Source of the DNA: an uncultured Christensenella sp.
GTDB lineage: Bacteria; Bacillota; Clostridia; Christensenellales; Borkfalkiaceae
Assembly: GCA_910585235.1 (NCBI GenBank)
Contig: CAJUCM010000023.1
Coordinates: 1-26,724 of the forward strand
Direction: 5' to 3'
DNA: 26,724 nucleotides
In this document: positions 7,461 through 15,351 of the stretch, one piece after another
Layout: each line of letters starts with the position of its first letter
Position numbering within the stretch: position 1 is the stretch's first letter
Notes under the pieces: model-generated
The model's input: the letters and a program-made list of their open reading frames with translations, nothing else
What the model was told of the DNA's origin: nothing
The model's database searches: none
Translations under genes and position numbers: made by a program

Positions 7461-8438
7461 GTGCAAAATACTTTGGCGGTCATTTCCTTAAAGCGTATCC
7501 GCGAAAATGCGCGGATCATCAAACAGGCGGCGGGCGTACCCCTTATCGCAGTCGTCAAAGACGATGCGTACGGTCATGGCGCAGAGCGGGTCGCGCTTGC
7601 GCTTCATGGGATCGCGGATATGTTTGCGGTATCCACGGTGGACGAGGGCGCGGCGTTGCGGTGCGCGGGGATCGGAGAGGATATTCTTGTTCTCACTCCT
7701 CCCCTGTGCAGGGAGGAGGTTTTAAGAATTTCTTCCTACCGCATGATCGCTTCGCTCACTTCCTTTTATGTTCTGAAAGAGGCGTCGCGCGCGGTGCGGG
7801 AGGAGCCGCTTCGCGTGCATATCGCCGTCAATACGGGTATGAACCGTTACGGCTTTCAGGTGAAGCGGTTGCAGGAAGTTCTCAATAGAACGGACGGTTT
7901 TTCGGTGGAGGGGGTGTATTCGCACCTCTACGCTCCCGCGTCGGAGCGCGATCTGAACGCGCAGACGTCGCTCTTTTGCGAGGCGGCGGAATGTGTAAAA
8001 TCCGTCTTCCCCAACGCGAAATCGCATATTTCCGCAACGGGAGGGATCCTTGCGGGCGCCAAGGCGGATATGGCGCGTGCGGGAATCGCGCTCTACGGCT
8101 ATCTTCCCGACGGATTTGCGCTTCCGGAAATAAAGCCCGCGATGAAGATTTACGCGACCGTTGCGCATAACGGCGTTACGGTGGGGCGCGGATTCGGTTA
8201 CAGGATCGCAGAGGACGTTCCGCCGACGGCGCATACGCTCCGCTACGGCTACGGGGACGGATTTTTCCGCGGCGGCAAGCTCTGCATGGATGCCGCGGTG
8301 GAGAGCGGTCACGCCAAAACGGGCAGAAGAAAATTGCTTTTGAAAAATGCGACGGAGTATGCCCTGAAAAACGGTACGACGGAATACGAGGTGCTTGTGA
8401 ACGTTTCAAAAAGAGCGGATAAGCGATATGACGAATGA
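7461..8438 (+). CDS. Alanine racemase-like PLP protein, catalytic tyrosines missing
   Basis: The 325-residue protein has the fold-type III PLP barrel of alanine racemase: the PLP lysine Lys33 in AVVKDDAYGHG, Arg129 in NTGMNRYGF, His155 in VYSHLY and Arg206 in ARAGIALYG. In the C-terminal beta domain, the VSYG motif carrying the second catalytic base (Tyr265 in Geobacillus Alr) reads VGRG, placing Arg243 there. The active-site SYR tyrosine reads SKR, and the stretch between GYGDG and CMD is about 16 residues shorter than usual. Racemization by the usual two-base route is therefore doubtful. The ANS motif also reads SAT. The start is uncertain: GTG 7461 (used here) or TTG 7473, the latter better spaced from AGGGTG. 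It overlaps the next gene by 11 bases. Confidence 0.8.
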   Translation: MQNTLAVISLKRIRENARIIKQAAGVPLIAVVKDDAYGHGAERVALALHGIADMFAVSTVDEGAALRCAGIGEDILVLTPPLCREEVLRISSYRMIASLTSFYVLKEASRAVREEPLRVHIAVNTGMNRYGFQVKRLQEVLNRTDGFSVEGVYSHLYAPASERDLNAQTSLFCEAAECVKSVFPNAKSHISATGGILAGAKADMARAGIALYGYLPDGFALPEIKPAMKIYATVAHNGVTVGRGFGYRIAEDVPPTAHTLRYGYGDGFFRGGKLCMDAAVESGHAKTGRRKLLLKNATEYALKNGTTEYEVLVNVSKRADKRYDE

Positions 8439-8955
8439 AAAGGAAAGTTTGAGAAAGCGTTTCCGCGCGCTTCGGGCGGGGTTGAAATCGCCCGAAAAGG
8501 ACGCGGCGATCCTGCAAAATTTTCTTTCGTCTCCCTTTTTTCAGAGAACGGAATTTTTTGTTTACCGCGCCGTCGCCTCGGAGGCGGATACGCTGGGGAT
8601 TATTGCGGCGCTCTTATCTTCGGACAAGCGGGGATATCTTCCGCGGATCGTAAACGGCGAAATGCTCGCCGTTCCCTATTCGGAGGATTGCGAGCGGGTG
8701 TTCGGTATTCCTCAGCCGAAGTCGGGGGAAGATCATTCCGCGGAAGTGATTTTAACGCCCATGCTTGCGTTCGATCGGGCGGGGTTCCGTCTCGGTTACG
8801 GGGGAGGATATTACGACCGTTATTTTGCCCTGCACGGCGGATTGCGCGTCGGGATCGCATATGAGGGACAAGCCGTCGAAACGCTTCCGCACGGCAAGTT
8901 CGACGTTCCTCTTCACGCAATTGTCACGGAGACGGGCGTACGGTATTTTACTTGA
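8428..8955 (+). CDS. 5-formyltetrahydrofolate cyclo-ligase
   Basis: This enzyme (MTHFS/YgfA family) converts 5-formyl-THF to 5,10-methenyl-THF using ATP, returning stored folate to one-carbon metabolism in the cytoplasm. The 175-residue length is typical. An N-terminal basic helix (KESLRKRFRALRAGL) helps bind ATP, and the hallmark C-terminal signature is intact: PMLAFDRAGFRLGYGGGYYD at about residues 111-130. The ATG at 8428 lies within the end of the racemase-like gene, so the two are co-transcribed. Its stop codon is embedded in the -35 box of the next promoter. Confidence 0.93.
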   Translation: MTNEKESLRKRFRALRAGLKSPEKDAAILQNFLSSPFFQRTEFFVYRAVASEADTLGIIAALLSSDKRGYLPRIVNGEMLAVPYSEDCERVFGIPQPKSGEDHSAEVILTPMLAFDRAGFRLGYGGGYYDRYFALHGGLRVGIAYEGQAVETLPHGKFDVPLHAIVTETGVRYFT

Positions 8956-8980
8956 CAGGCACGGGTTCGGAATATATAAT
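8952..8980 (+). promoter_or_regulatory. Consensus sigma-A promoter inside the end of the cyclo-ligase gene
   Basis: TTGACA (8952-8957) and TATAAT (8975-8980) are spaced by exactly 17 bases, a perfect consensus. The TGA of the upstream gene lies inside the -35 box. This promoter should drive the membrane protein, rsmD, coaD, DAHP synthase and pheA genes as a second transcription unit. Confidence 0.88.
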
Positions 8981-9000
8981 CAAAAGAAAGAAGGTTGTCT

Positions 9001-9732
9001 ATGGCAAAGAAGTTCGGCGAAAACAGAATGAAGAGCACGAAAGCGAAACGCTTTTGGCGGATACAGGGGGAGTGCTGGCGGCGCATGGTCACGCCCTATA
9101 TGATGTATCTCTTTATGAGCATGATTCTTTTGGCGACGCAGGCGATCAGTATCGTCTGGCTCAGGATCATGCTCGGCACGCTGTGCATTCTCATCGGCGC
9201 GGCGTTCAATGCGCACCTTGCGTACAATACGGGCGTGCTTCATTACGACGCCTATCTGACGGGAAATATTCACCGCAGAAATCTGGAAATGGGGATCGAG
9301 TCGGGCGGAGATCACCGCCCCGAACGCGAATACGCGGTCTGGAAGGGGTTCTATATCGGTTTTCTGGTCGGGATCCCCGTCATTCTGTTCGCGGGTCTTG
9401 CATGTATTCCGGGCGTACTCGGCGAAGGATTCGGAAGATTCTTTCTCATCATGTTCGCGGGCTTTGCGATCGTGCCGGTGAGCTGGATCTACGGCGGATT
9501 CGAGCATGCGCCGTCGGGCGTGTTCGCTTATTCGATGCTCATGGTGATTCTGCCGATCGTCGTGACTGGGCTGTTTTATATGCTCGGCGCGTATGTGGAA
9601 AAGCGCAAAAAGAAAGTGATCGAAGAACGCAAAGAGGCGCTTGAAAACGCGAAAAATGCTCCGAAAGAGTATCGCGAACAGACGGAAGAACAGAAGCGCA
9701 AGACAATGCTTTCCAAAAAGAAGAAAAAGTAA
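9001..9732 (+). CDS. Unknown integral membrane protein with basic coiled tail
   Basis: The 243-residue protein shows about five hydrophobic segments: near residues 33-52, 54-74, 117-140, 144-165 and 172-195. The N-terminus is short and basic, and the last 45 residues are a Lys/Glu/Arg-rich helix ending in KKKKK, probably cytoplasmic. AAGAAGG lies 7 bases before the ATG at 9001. It is the first gene behind the consensus promoter and overlaps rsmD by one base (TAATG). I do not recognise a family. The tail could contact ribosomes or nucleic acid given its charge, but that is speculation. Confidence 0.78.
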   Translation: MAKKFGENRMKSTKAKRFWRIQGECWRRMVTPYMMYLFMSMILLATQAISIVWLRIMLGTLCILIGAAFNAHLAYNTGVLHYDAYLTGNIHRRNLEMGIESGGDHRPEREYAVWKGFYIGFLVGIPVILFAGLACIPGVLGEGFGRFFLIMFAGFAIVPVSWIYGGFEHAPSGVFAYSMLMVILPIVVTGLFYMLGAYVEKRKKKVIEERKEALENAKNAPKEYREQTEEQKRKTMLSKKKKK

Positions 9733-10256
9733 TGCGGATCATAGCGGGAAAATATCGGGGCAGAACGCTCTCCGCCTTTCGCGGAGACGGGATCCGTCCC
9801 ACGCCCGACAGGGTGAAAGAATCGCTGTTTCAGATCCTCTCGCACAAAATCGCGGGGGCGCGCGTTCTCGATCTGTTTGCGGGGAGCGGCGCTCTCGGAA
9901 TTGAATGCCTTTCGCGCGGGGCGGGCGAAGCCGTTTTTAACGACGCTTCGCACGAGAGCCTTGCGGTGCTCGAAAAGAATCTTCGGCTGACGGGAGAGCG
10001 GGCGCGGGTATATCAGTTTGATTTCCGCACGCTTTTGAAACGCGTCGAGGGGAAGTTCGATCTGATTTTTTGCGACCCGCCCTATAAAGAGAGTTATCTT
10101 GAAGAGATTCTCGTTCTTGTTAGGGAGCGGGGGATCCTGAGCGAGGACGGGCTCGTCGTGTATGAGAGCGAACGGGAAGAGACGGGCGCGGAGGGCTGGA
10201 TTTTATCGGACAGACGCAGTTACGGCAGAACGAACGTGACAATGTGGAAATTATGA
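9732..10256 (+). CDS. rsmD: 16S rRNA (guanine966-N2)-methyltransferase RsmD
   Basis: RsmD methylates N2 of G966 in 16S rRNA during 30S assembly. The 174-residue protein begins with the family signature MRIIAGKYRGRTL and RPTPDRVKESLFQIL. It has the SAM site VLDLFAGSGALGIECLSRGA (about 45-64) and the catalytic FCDPPY motif (about 115-120). It sits directly before coaD, the very widespread rsmD-coaD (ylbH-ylbI) pair, with a four-base ATGA overlap. Confidence 0.95.
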   Translation: MRIIAGKYRGRTLSAFRGDGIRPTPDRVKESLFQILSHKIAGARVLDLFAGSGALGIECLSRGAGEAVFNDASHESLAVLEKNLRLTGERARVYQFDFRTLLKRVEGKFDLIFCDPPYKESYLEEILVLVRERGILSEDGLVVYESEREETGAEGWILSDRRSYGRTNVTMWKL

Positions 10257-10732
10257 AGAAATGTGTGTTTGCAGGGACGTTCGATCCCTTTACGATCGGG
10301 CATGAGGACACCGTAGAAAAGAGCCTTGCGCTCTTTGACGAAGTGGTCGTCGCGGTCGCGGAAAATAAAAACAAGCGCTGTTATTTCTCTGCGGAAGAGC
10401 GGGTGAAAATGATTGCGTCCGTCTATCAAAGCGAACCGCGCGTGCGCGTTCTGTGCTGGGGCGGGGCGATCGTCGATCTGCTCAGAAAGGAGAATACGCC
10501 TTTTTATGTGCGCGGGATCCGCAATTTCAGGGATTTCGACTACGAGACGGCGGACTTTTATGCGAGCAGAAAGCTCGATCCCGAAATGATCACGCTCTAT
10601 CTTCCCGCAGAACAGGAACATTTGCACATCAGTTCTACGCTCGTCAAGAACAGCATCGCCTTTGAAAAGCCCTTTAAGGACTATCTCCCCAAGGCGGTTT
10701 ACGATTATATCACGGAGAAAAAAGATGTTTGA
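10253..10732 (+). CDS. coaD: Phosphopantetheine adenylyltransferase
   Basis: CoaD adenylates 4'-phosphopantetheine to dephospho-CoA, the penultimate step of coenzyme A synthesis. The 159-residue length is standard. The nucleotidyltransferase motif GTFDPFTIGHEDTV is at the N-terminus, RGIRNFRDFDYE binds substrate, and the ISST motif (HLHISSTLVKNS) follows. The ATG at 10253 is chosen for its ATGA overlap with rsmD; an upstream in-frame GTG adds only three residues. The gene overlaps the next by eight bases. Confidence 0.95.
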   Translation: MKKCVFAGTFDPFTIGHEDTVEKSLALFDEVVVAVAENKNKRCYFSAEERVKMIASVYQSEPRVRVLCWGGAIVDLLRKENTPFYVRGIRNFRDFDYETADFYASRKLDPEMITLYLPAEQEHLHISSTLVKNSIAFEKPFKDYLPKAVYDYITEKKDV

Positions 10733-11750
10733 AAGGCAGATCCTCATTCCCACGGCAAGCGAGATCCACGCATCGCAGCCGCTTCCGCCGTCCCTCAAAA
10801 AAATCAAAGAGGAGCGCGACGCGCTCGTCAGAGACGTGATCGCGGGCAGGAGCGATAAACTTCTTATGATCGTGGGACCGTGTTCCGCGCATGAAAGCGC
10901 GCCCGTTCTCGAATACGTCAAACGGCTCGGCAAGCTCAACGAGCGGGTCAAGGATAAGCTCGTGCTTGTGCCAAGGATCTATACGAACAAACCGCGCACG
11001 CGCGGCGTCGGCTATAAGGGAATGTTCTCTCAGCCCGATCCCGAAAACAAAGAGGATATTCTCAAAGGGATCAGAACGATCCGCCAGCTTCACCTGCACG
11101 CCATCGGAGAATCGGGGCTCACTGCGGCGGACGAAATGCTCTATCCCGAAAACTATTCCTATTTCGAGGACGTTTTATCCTATGTCGCCGTGGGGGCGCG
11201 TTCGAGCGAAAATCAGATGCACCGCCTTGTTTCGAGCGGGGCGGAAGTTCCCGTCGGGATCAAAAATTCCACGAGCGGGAGCATTCCCGTTCTGCTCAAT
11301 TCGGTGTTTGCCGCCCAACAGCCGCAGGTGTTCAAGTACGGTGAATGGCAGGTGGGAACGAACGGAAACGAGTACGCGCACGCCGTTCTGAGGGGCAGGG
11401 TGGATTCCTACGGGAACGACATTCCCAACTATCATTACGAGACGGTGATGAGCGTGTTGGAGGGGTACAAAAAATCGGATATGCTGAAAAATCCCGCCGT
11501 CGTGATCGACGCGAATCATTCCAATTCGGGCAAGCAGTTTCATCAGCAGGTTCGTATCGTGGAAGAAGTTCTGCAAAACCGATCGTACGATAAATCGTTC
11601 AAAAAAATCGTCAAAGGCTTCATGGTCGAGAGCTTTCTCGTAGAGGGCTGTCAGAAGCACAATCTGGTGTTCGGGCAATCCATAACGGATGCCTGCCTCG
11701 GCTGGGAGGAGACCGAACGCCTCATTTACGACATAGCGGAGAAAGCGTAA
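10725..11750 (+). CDS. 3-deoxy-7-phosphoheptulonate (DAHP) synthase, class I
   Basis: DAHP synthase joins phosphoenolpyruvate and erythrose 4-phosphate, the first step of the shikimate pathway. The 341-residue protein is of the AroF/G/H class. It shows MIVGPCSAHE with the metal Cys, VPRIYTNKPRTRGVGYKG, PVGIKNSTSGSIP, the metal His in VIDANHSNSGK, Glu in MVESFLVEG, and Asp in SITDACLGWEET. GGAG lies 8 bases before the ATG at 10725. It is followed, with one-base overlap, by prephenate dehydratase, making an aromatic amino acid pair. This class is usually feedback-inhibited by one aromatic amino acid; which one cannot be read reliably here. Confidence 0.94.
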   Translation: MFERQILIPTASEIHASQPLPPSLKKIKEERDALVRDVIAGRSDKLLMIVGPCSAHESAPVLEYVKRLGKLNERVKDKLVLVPRIYTNKPRTRGVGYKGMFSQPDPENKEDILKGIRTIRQLHLHAIGESGLTAADEMLYPENYSYFEDVLSYVAVGARSSENQMHRLVSSGAEVPVGIKNSTSGSIPVLLNSVFAAQQPQVFKYGEWQVGTNGNEYAHAVLRGRVDSYGNDIPNYHYETVMSVLEGYKKSDMLKNPAVVIDANHSNSGKQFHQQVRIVEEVLQNRSYDKSFKKIVKGFMVESFLVEGCQKHNLVFGQSITDACLGWEETERLIYDIAEKA

Positions 11751-12559
11751 TGAAAGTTTCCTGTTTGGGACCGAAAGAGAGTTATTCCGCGATCGCCGCC
11801 GAAAGGCTGTGCCGCGGCGCGGAAAAATTATACTGTTCGAGTTTTACCGCCACGCTGAATCTTCTGACGGAGGGGTTTGTAGATGCGGCGGTACTTCCCG
11901 TTGAAAACTGCATTATGGGCAGCGTCGTGCAGAATCTCGATCTGATTTCACAGGCGAAAAACGTGATGGGCGTAGGGGAATATCTTATGCCGATCCAGCA
12001 CCGCCTCGTCACGAAAGGGCGTATTCCCTATGAGAATATCCAACGGGTATGCTCGCATGTGCAGGCGATCAGCCAATGCTCCGAATTTATCACGAAACAT
12101 TTCCCGTTCGCAAAGCTCGTCTATACCTATTCCACGGCGGAGAGTTTATCCTTGCTCGACGCGCACACGGCGGGGATCGTGGGCGCGCATTTGAAAGGTA
12201 CGGGGAAGGGGCTTGTCTTTTCCGAGGAAAATATTGCGGATGCAAAAGAAAATTATACCCGTTTTTTACTGTTCGAGCGCGGAAACACGCCGCCCGCGCA
12301 CAGCGAATACGTCTATTTTTCCGTTCTCTGCAAAAAGGAGACGACGGGCGAGCTGTGCCGTCTTTTACAGATATTCGACCGCCACGCGCTCTCCATAGCG
12401 CGGATCGAGAGCAGACCTGTGCGCGATATTTTCGGGAACTATCGCTTTTTCATTGAGTTTGCAGGCGACATCGGAAGCGAAAACGTAAAAGAAGCGCTCC
12501 GCGAAGCGGAAGAAGTCTCGGAGGAGTACAGGCTTCTCGGCGCGTACGGTCAATCATAA
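11750..12559 (+). CDS. pheA: Prephenate dehydratase
   Basis: This enzyme converts prephenate to phenylpyruvate in phenylalanine synthesis. The 269-residue monofunctional form has no chorismate mutase domain. The catalytic half contains PVENCIMGSV (about 50-59), STAES (128-132) and the conserved NYTRFLLF with Thr170-Arg171-Phe172. The ACT regulatory half has IARIESRPVRD (ESRP at 220-223), which normally binds phenylalanine for feedback control. The companion GALV motif is replaced by GELCRLL, so allosteric behaviour may differ. It is the last gene of the operon; no terminator is visible before the convergent gene, and the two coding regions overlap by six bases. Confidence 0.92.
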   Translation: MKVSCLGPKESYSAIAAERLCRGAEKLYCSSFTATLNLLTEGFVDAAVLPVENCIMGSVVQNLDLISQAKNVMGVGEYLMPIQHRLVTKGRIPYENIQRVCSHVQAISQCSEFITKHFPFAKLVYTYSTAESLSLLDAHTAGIVGAHLKGTGKGLVFSEENIADAKENYTRFLLFERGNTPPAHSEYVYFSVLCKKETTGELCRLLQIFDRHALSIARIESRPVRDIFGNYRFFIEFAGDIGSENVKEALREAEEVSEEYRLLGAYGQS

Positions 12560-13492
12560 AAAAATCGGGGCGGAGAGCGCAAGCGCCGCAAGCGCGGCAA
12601 TCATGCCCTGCAACAGTTTGATCCCGATAAAGGGAAGCGCTTTTACGCCCGCGCGGGTGAGAAAACTCAACTGTTGAACGAGCACGCACCCGCCCCCGAA
12701 CGTCACGAGAAAGGCGGACAGAGCGACGGCGTAGATGTTTGCGGCTTCTGAGAGAAGTTTACAGCCCGAAGTCATTTCAACAAGTCCCGTTACGGTCGCG
12801 CGGATCAATTGATTGTCGATCCCCGCAAGTTTGAGCGCGTCGCACAGGATACCGGAAAAGGCGTAAAAGATAGCGATTGCGCCTCCTACGGCGAGTACGG
12901 AGAGAACGGAGTCCATGAGCGGATTTCCTCCGCCGTTGTTGAGGGCGGGAAGGGGGAGCGTTGAAGCGGTCGTTTTTTTGGCGGTAAAGCGCAGAACGAA
13001 ACATACCGTATATACGCCGATCAGGTGCGAAGCGAAGAGGACCCAGCCGATCGCAGAGCTTGCGAACATTCCCGCGCCGACCGCGCCCACAAGGAACATG
13101 GGACCCGACGTTGAAGCAAGACAGGCAAGGCGGAAGGTCTCCTGATCGCTTATCGCGCCCCGCGCGCGGAGGTCGTACACCGTTCTTGCGCCCACAGGGT
13201 AGCCCGACAGAGCGGAGAGAACGGCGCAAAGCCCGCCTGCGCCCGATACGCGGAACGCCTTTTTTGCAAGAGGGGCGATCTTGCCCGCAACGCGTCCGAA
13301 CGCTTTCTGACGGGTGAGGATCGCGGTCAGGAACAGGAAGGGCAGGGTCGCGGGCAGAACGCAGACGGCAAAGAGGGTCGCGCCCTCCAACACAAGCCCC
13401 GTATAGCGCGCGGGAAAGGCGAGGAAACACGCCATGGCAAATACGATCGTGAACAACGAAAGATAGGGAATAAATTTTTTTACCTTTTGCAT
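12554..13492 (-). CDS. ylbJ: YlbJ-like Gate-domain (nucleoside recognition) membrane protein
   Basis: The 312-residue, very hydrophobic protein has about eight membrane segments. It shows the Gate-domain pattern of YlbJ/SpoVV proteins: VCVLPATLPFLFLTAIL, GGLCAVLSALSGYPVGARTV (the conserved 'GYPxGA' motif), LACLASTSGPMFLVGAVGAG, GLVEMTSGCKLLSE, and FGGGCVLVQQLSFLTRAGV near the end. In B. subtilis, YlbJ (SpoVV) is needed for dipicolinic acid uptake into the forespore and lies next to rsmD-coaD (ylbH-ylbI). Here the same genes are near but ylbJ is inverted. It is shorter than the roughly 400-residue B. subtilis protein. No good Shine-Dalgarno is visible before the ATG at 13492. Confidence 0.82.
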   Translation of the reverse strand: MQKVKKFIPYLSLFTIVFAMACFLAFPARYTGLVLEGATLFAVCVLPATLPFLFLTAILTRQKAFGRVAGKIAPLAKKAFRVSGAGGLCAVLSALSGYPVGARTVYDLRARGAISDQETFRLACLASTSGPMFLVGAVGAGMFASSAIGWVLFASHLIGVYTVCFVLRFTAKKTTASTLPLPALNNGGGNPLMDSVLSVLAVGGAIAIFYAFSGILCDALKLAGIDNQLIRATVTGLVEMTSGCKLLSEAANIYAVALSAFLVTFGGGCVLVQQLSFLTRAGVKALPFIGIKLLQGMIAALAALALSAPIFL

Positions 13493-13505
13493 AGTTCAAA
13501 ATACG

Positions 13506-13520
13506 CGCCCGCAGGGGCGA
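13506..13520. other. Short GC hairpin in the ylbJ/rarA divergent intergenic region
   Basis: CGCCC and GGGCG flank a GCAG loop, forming a small hairpin in the 62 bases between the divergent starts. No T-run follows, so it is not a clear terminator. No confident promoter for either gene is visible here; TATTTT on the minus strand just before ylbJ is the only weak -10 candidate. Confidence 0.3.
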
Positions 13521-13554
13521 ATATTCACGCTTGTCTTATTTGGGTTTCGGAATT

Positions 13555-14859
13555 ATGGATTTATTCGATTGGAACGGAAACGAAGAAAAAGCAAAACCGC
13601 TTGCGGAACGTATGCGGGCGAATAAGCTCGACGAATTTGTGGGGCAGGAGCATATCGTTGCGGAGGGGTCTCTTCTCCGCCGCGCCGTCATGCTCGACCG
13701 CCTCGGAAGCTGTATTTTCTGGGGACCTCCCGGTTGCGGAAAAACGACGCTCGCGAACATTATCGCGGCGACGACGAACGGAGAGTTCGTAAAACTCAAC
13801 GCCGTCAATTCCGGCGTTGCGGACGTCAAAAAGGCGGTCGAAAAGGCGCGGGAGAACTTAAAGCTCTACAACAAGCGCACCTATCTCATGCTCGACGAAT
13901 GTCACCGCTTCAATAAAACGCAGTCGGATTCGTTGCTCCCCGCGATCGAACAGGGAACGGTTATTTTTATCGGTTCGACGACGGAAAATCCTTACGCTTC
14001 CATGACGCCCGCGATCGTATCGCGCTGCCGCGTGTTCGAGTTCAGATCGCTCTCGTCCGCCGATATAAAAGGCGCTCTTTTGAGGGCGCTCAAAGACAAG
14101 CGCAAGGGGCTCGGCAATTATCTCGTCGAGATCGATCCCGAAGCGCTCGATCATATCGCCGATACGGCGGCGGGGGATCTTAGAACGGCTTACAACGCTC
14201 TGGAACTTGCCGTTTTGACCACTTCGCCCGATGGCGAGGGGAGGATCCGCGTCACCCTTTCGGATGCGGAACAGTCCATCCAGCGCAAGGCGCTCTCCTA
14301 TAACGAGGATCTGTATTACGATCTTTTGTCCGCGTTCTGCAAATCGCTCCGCGGGAGCGACGCGAACGCCGCGCTCTATTATGCAATGCGGCTCATTGAG
14401 GGCGGGTGCGATCCGCTTCTCGTATTCCGCCGCCTGATCGCGCATTCCGCCGAGGACGTGGGCATGAGCGACCCGAACGCGCTCGTGGTTGCAACGAGCG
14501 CATTGACCGCTTTTCAGAATATGGGCTATCCGGAGGGTCTGCTTCCGCTCACCGAGGCAATTATATATGTGTGCGAGGCGGAAAAAAGCAATTCCGTCGT
14601 CATGGCAATGGACGCGGCGCGCGCGGACGCGGTCAAAAATCGCGACGACAATATTCCCGCTTACCTGCGCGACAGCTCTTTCGGCAGTCTGGAGATGAAG
14701 GCGGAGAGCAAGAAATATAAATATCCGCACAGTTACGGCGGATGGGTGGAACAGCAGTATCTGCCCGATTCGCTCAAAGACAGGGTTTACTATCATCCCT
14801 CCGATCACGGATACGAGGCAAAGGTCAAAGAGACGAGAAAGAGAAAACAAGGCAAATAA
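13555..14859 (+). CDS. rarA: Replication-associated recombination protein RarA (MgsA), AAA+ ATPase
   Basis: RarA is a clamp-loader-like AAA+ ATPase that acts at stalled replication forks with SSB and the helicase. The 434-residue protein opens with the family N-terminus (PLAERMRANKLDEFVGQEHI). It has Walker A GPPGCGKT (57-64), Walker B YLMLDECHRF (about 110-119) and the hallmark sensor region IFIGSTTENPYASMTPAIVS. The C-terminal tetramerization region is complete (AEDVGMSDPNAL, then EAIIYV). The ATG at 13555 suits the family N-terminus; a TTG at 13531 is in frame but would add residues not typical of RarA. The gene ends directly at a strong terminator. Confidence 0.94.
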   Translation: MDLFDWNGNEEKAKPLAERMRANKLDEFVGQEHIVAEGSLLRRAVMLDRLGSCIFWGPPGCGKTTLANIIAATTNGEFVKLNAVNSGVADVKKAVEKARENLKLYNKRTYLMLDECHRFNKTQSDSLLPAIEQGTVIFIGSTTENPYASMTPAIVSRCRVFEFRSLSSADIKGALLRALKDKRKGLGNYLVEIDPEALDHIADTAAGDLRTAYNALELAVLTTSPDGEGRIRVTLSDAEQSIQRKALSYNEDLYYDLLSAFCKSLRGSDANAALYYAMRLIEGGCDPLLVFRRLIAHSAEDVGMSDPNALVVATSALTAFQNMGYPEGLLPLTEAIIYVCEAEKSNSVVMAMDAARADAVKNRDDNIPAYLRDSSFGSLEMKAESKKYKYPHSYGGWVEQQYLPDSLKDRVYYHPSDHGYEAKVKETRKRKQGK

Positions 14860-14886
14860 AAAACGCTCCCGCAGGGGAGCGTTTTT
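14859..14886. terminator. Bidirectional intrinsic terminator between rarA and the DUF4190 gene
   Basis: A 12-base stem (14859-14870 with 14875-14886) and a GCAG loop carry A-runs on the left and T-runs on the right, so it can stop rarA on the plus strand and the convergent gene on the minus strand. It begins at the last base of the rarA stop codon. Confidence 0.9.
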
Positions 14887-14895
14887 AGATAATCT

Positions 14896-15309
14896 TTAAT
14901 AGTAGTAGGGAGGATCAATCAAAGCGTACGAGAATACGATCATGACGATAATAAAAGCGAGCGCCATACTGACTGCGCTGATTATGATTCCCGCAAGGGC
15001 AAGCCCTTTTCCGCCTTCTTTTGTCTGGTTGCACTGTTTGTAGCCGATGATGGAACAGATAAGTCCTACAATGGCAAAAAAGAAAGAAAAGATAAATCCG
15101 ACGATCGCCATGGTGTTGGTAGTGTTCGGCGCGACGGGCTGTTGATAAACGGGTTGCTGATAGGTCGGTTGCTGATAGCTGGGTGCGGGATTAAAAAATT
15201 CGTCGCGTTCGCCTGCGGGGGCAGGGCTGTCGTTTTTCAGTTTCGCACCGCATTTGGAACAGAATACTGCATTTTCGTCAACTTCGTTTCCGCAATACTG
15301 ACAGTACAT
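14896..15309 (-). CDS. Zinc-ribbon and DUF4190 membrane protein
   Basis: The 137-residue protein starts with a zinc ribbon of two CxxC pairs (MYCQYCGNEVDE and AVFCSKCGAKL). A linker with three YQQP repeats (about residues 45-58) follows, then two membrane segments with the DUF4190 layout (MAIVGFIFSFFFAIVGLICS; LALAGIIISAVSMALAF) around a polar hairpin with a Lys/Gly-rich loop. It ends in PPYYY. Such proteins are common in Bacillota; no function is established. The start at 15309 is preferred over an upstream in-frame one because GAGGAG lies 7 bases before it. Confidence 0.85.
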   Translation of the reverse strand: MYCQYCGNEVDENAVFCSKCGAKLKNDSPAPAGERDEFFNPAPSYQQPTYQQPVYQQPVAPNTTNTMAIVGFIFSFFFAIVGLICSIIGYKQCNQTKEGGKGLALAGIIISAVSMALAFIIVMIVFSYALIDPPYYY

Positions 15310-15324
15310 AGTAACTCTCCTCAA

Positions 15325-15351
15325 ATAATTGATTCCGAACGAATCAATTAT
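15325..15351. promoter_or_regulatory. 11-base palindrome overlapping the -10 box (candidate operator)
   Basis: ATAATTGATTC (15325-15335) and GAATCAATTAT (15341-15351) form a perfect inverted repeat with a CGAAC centre. It covers most of the -10 box and the start site of the DUF4190 promoter, where a repressor would block polymerase. It could instead fold as a 5'-leader hairpin. Confidence 0.55.

Noticed and set aside
12777..13499. A 240-residue minus-strand frame overlapping ylbJ in another frame
   Set aside because: It is Arg/Pro-rich without membrane segments, whereas the other frame gives a clean membrane protein with Gate-domain motifs.
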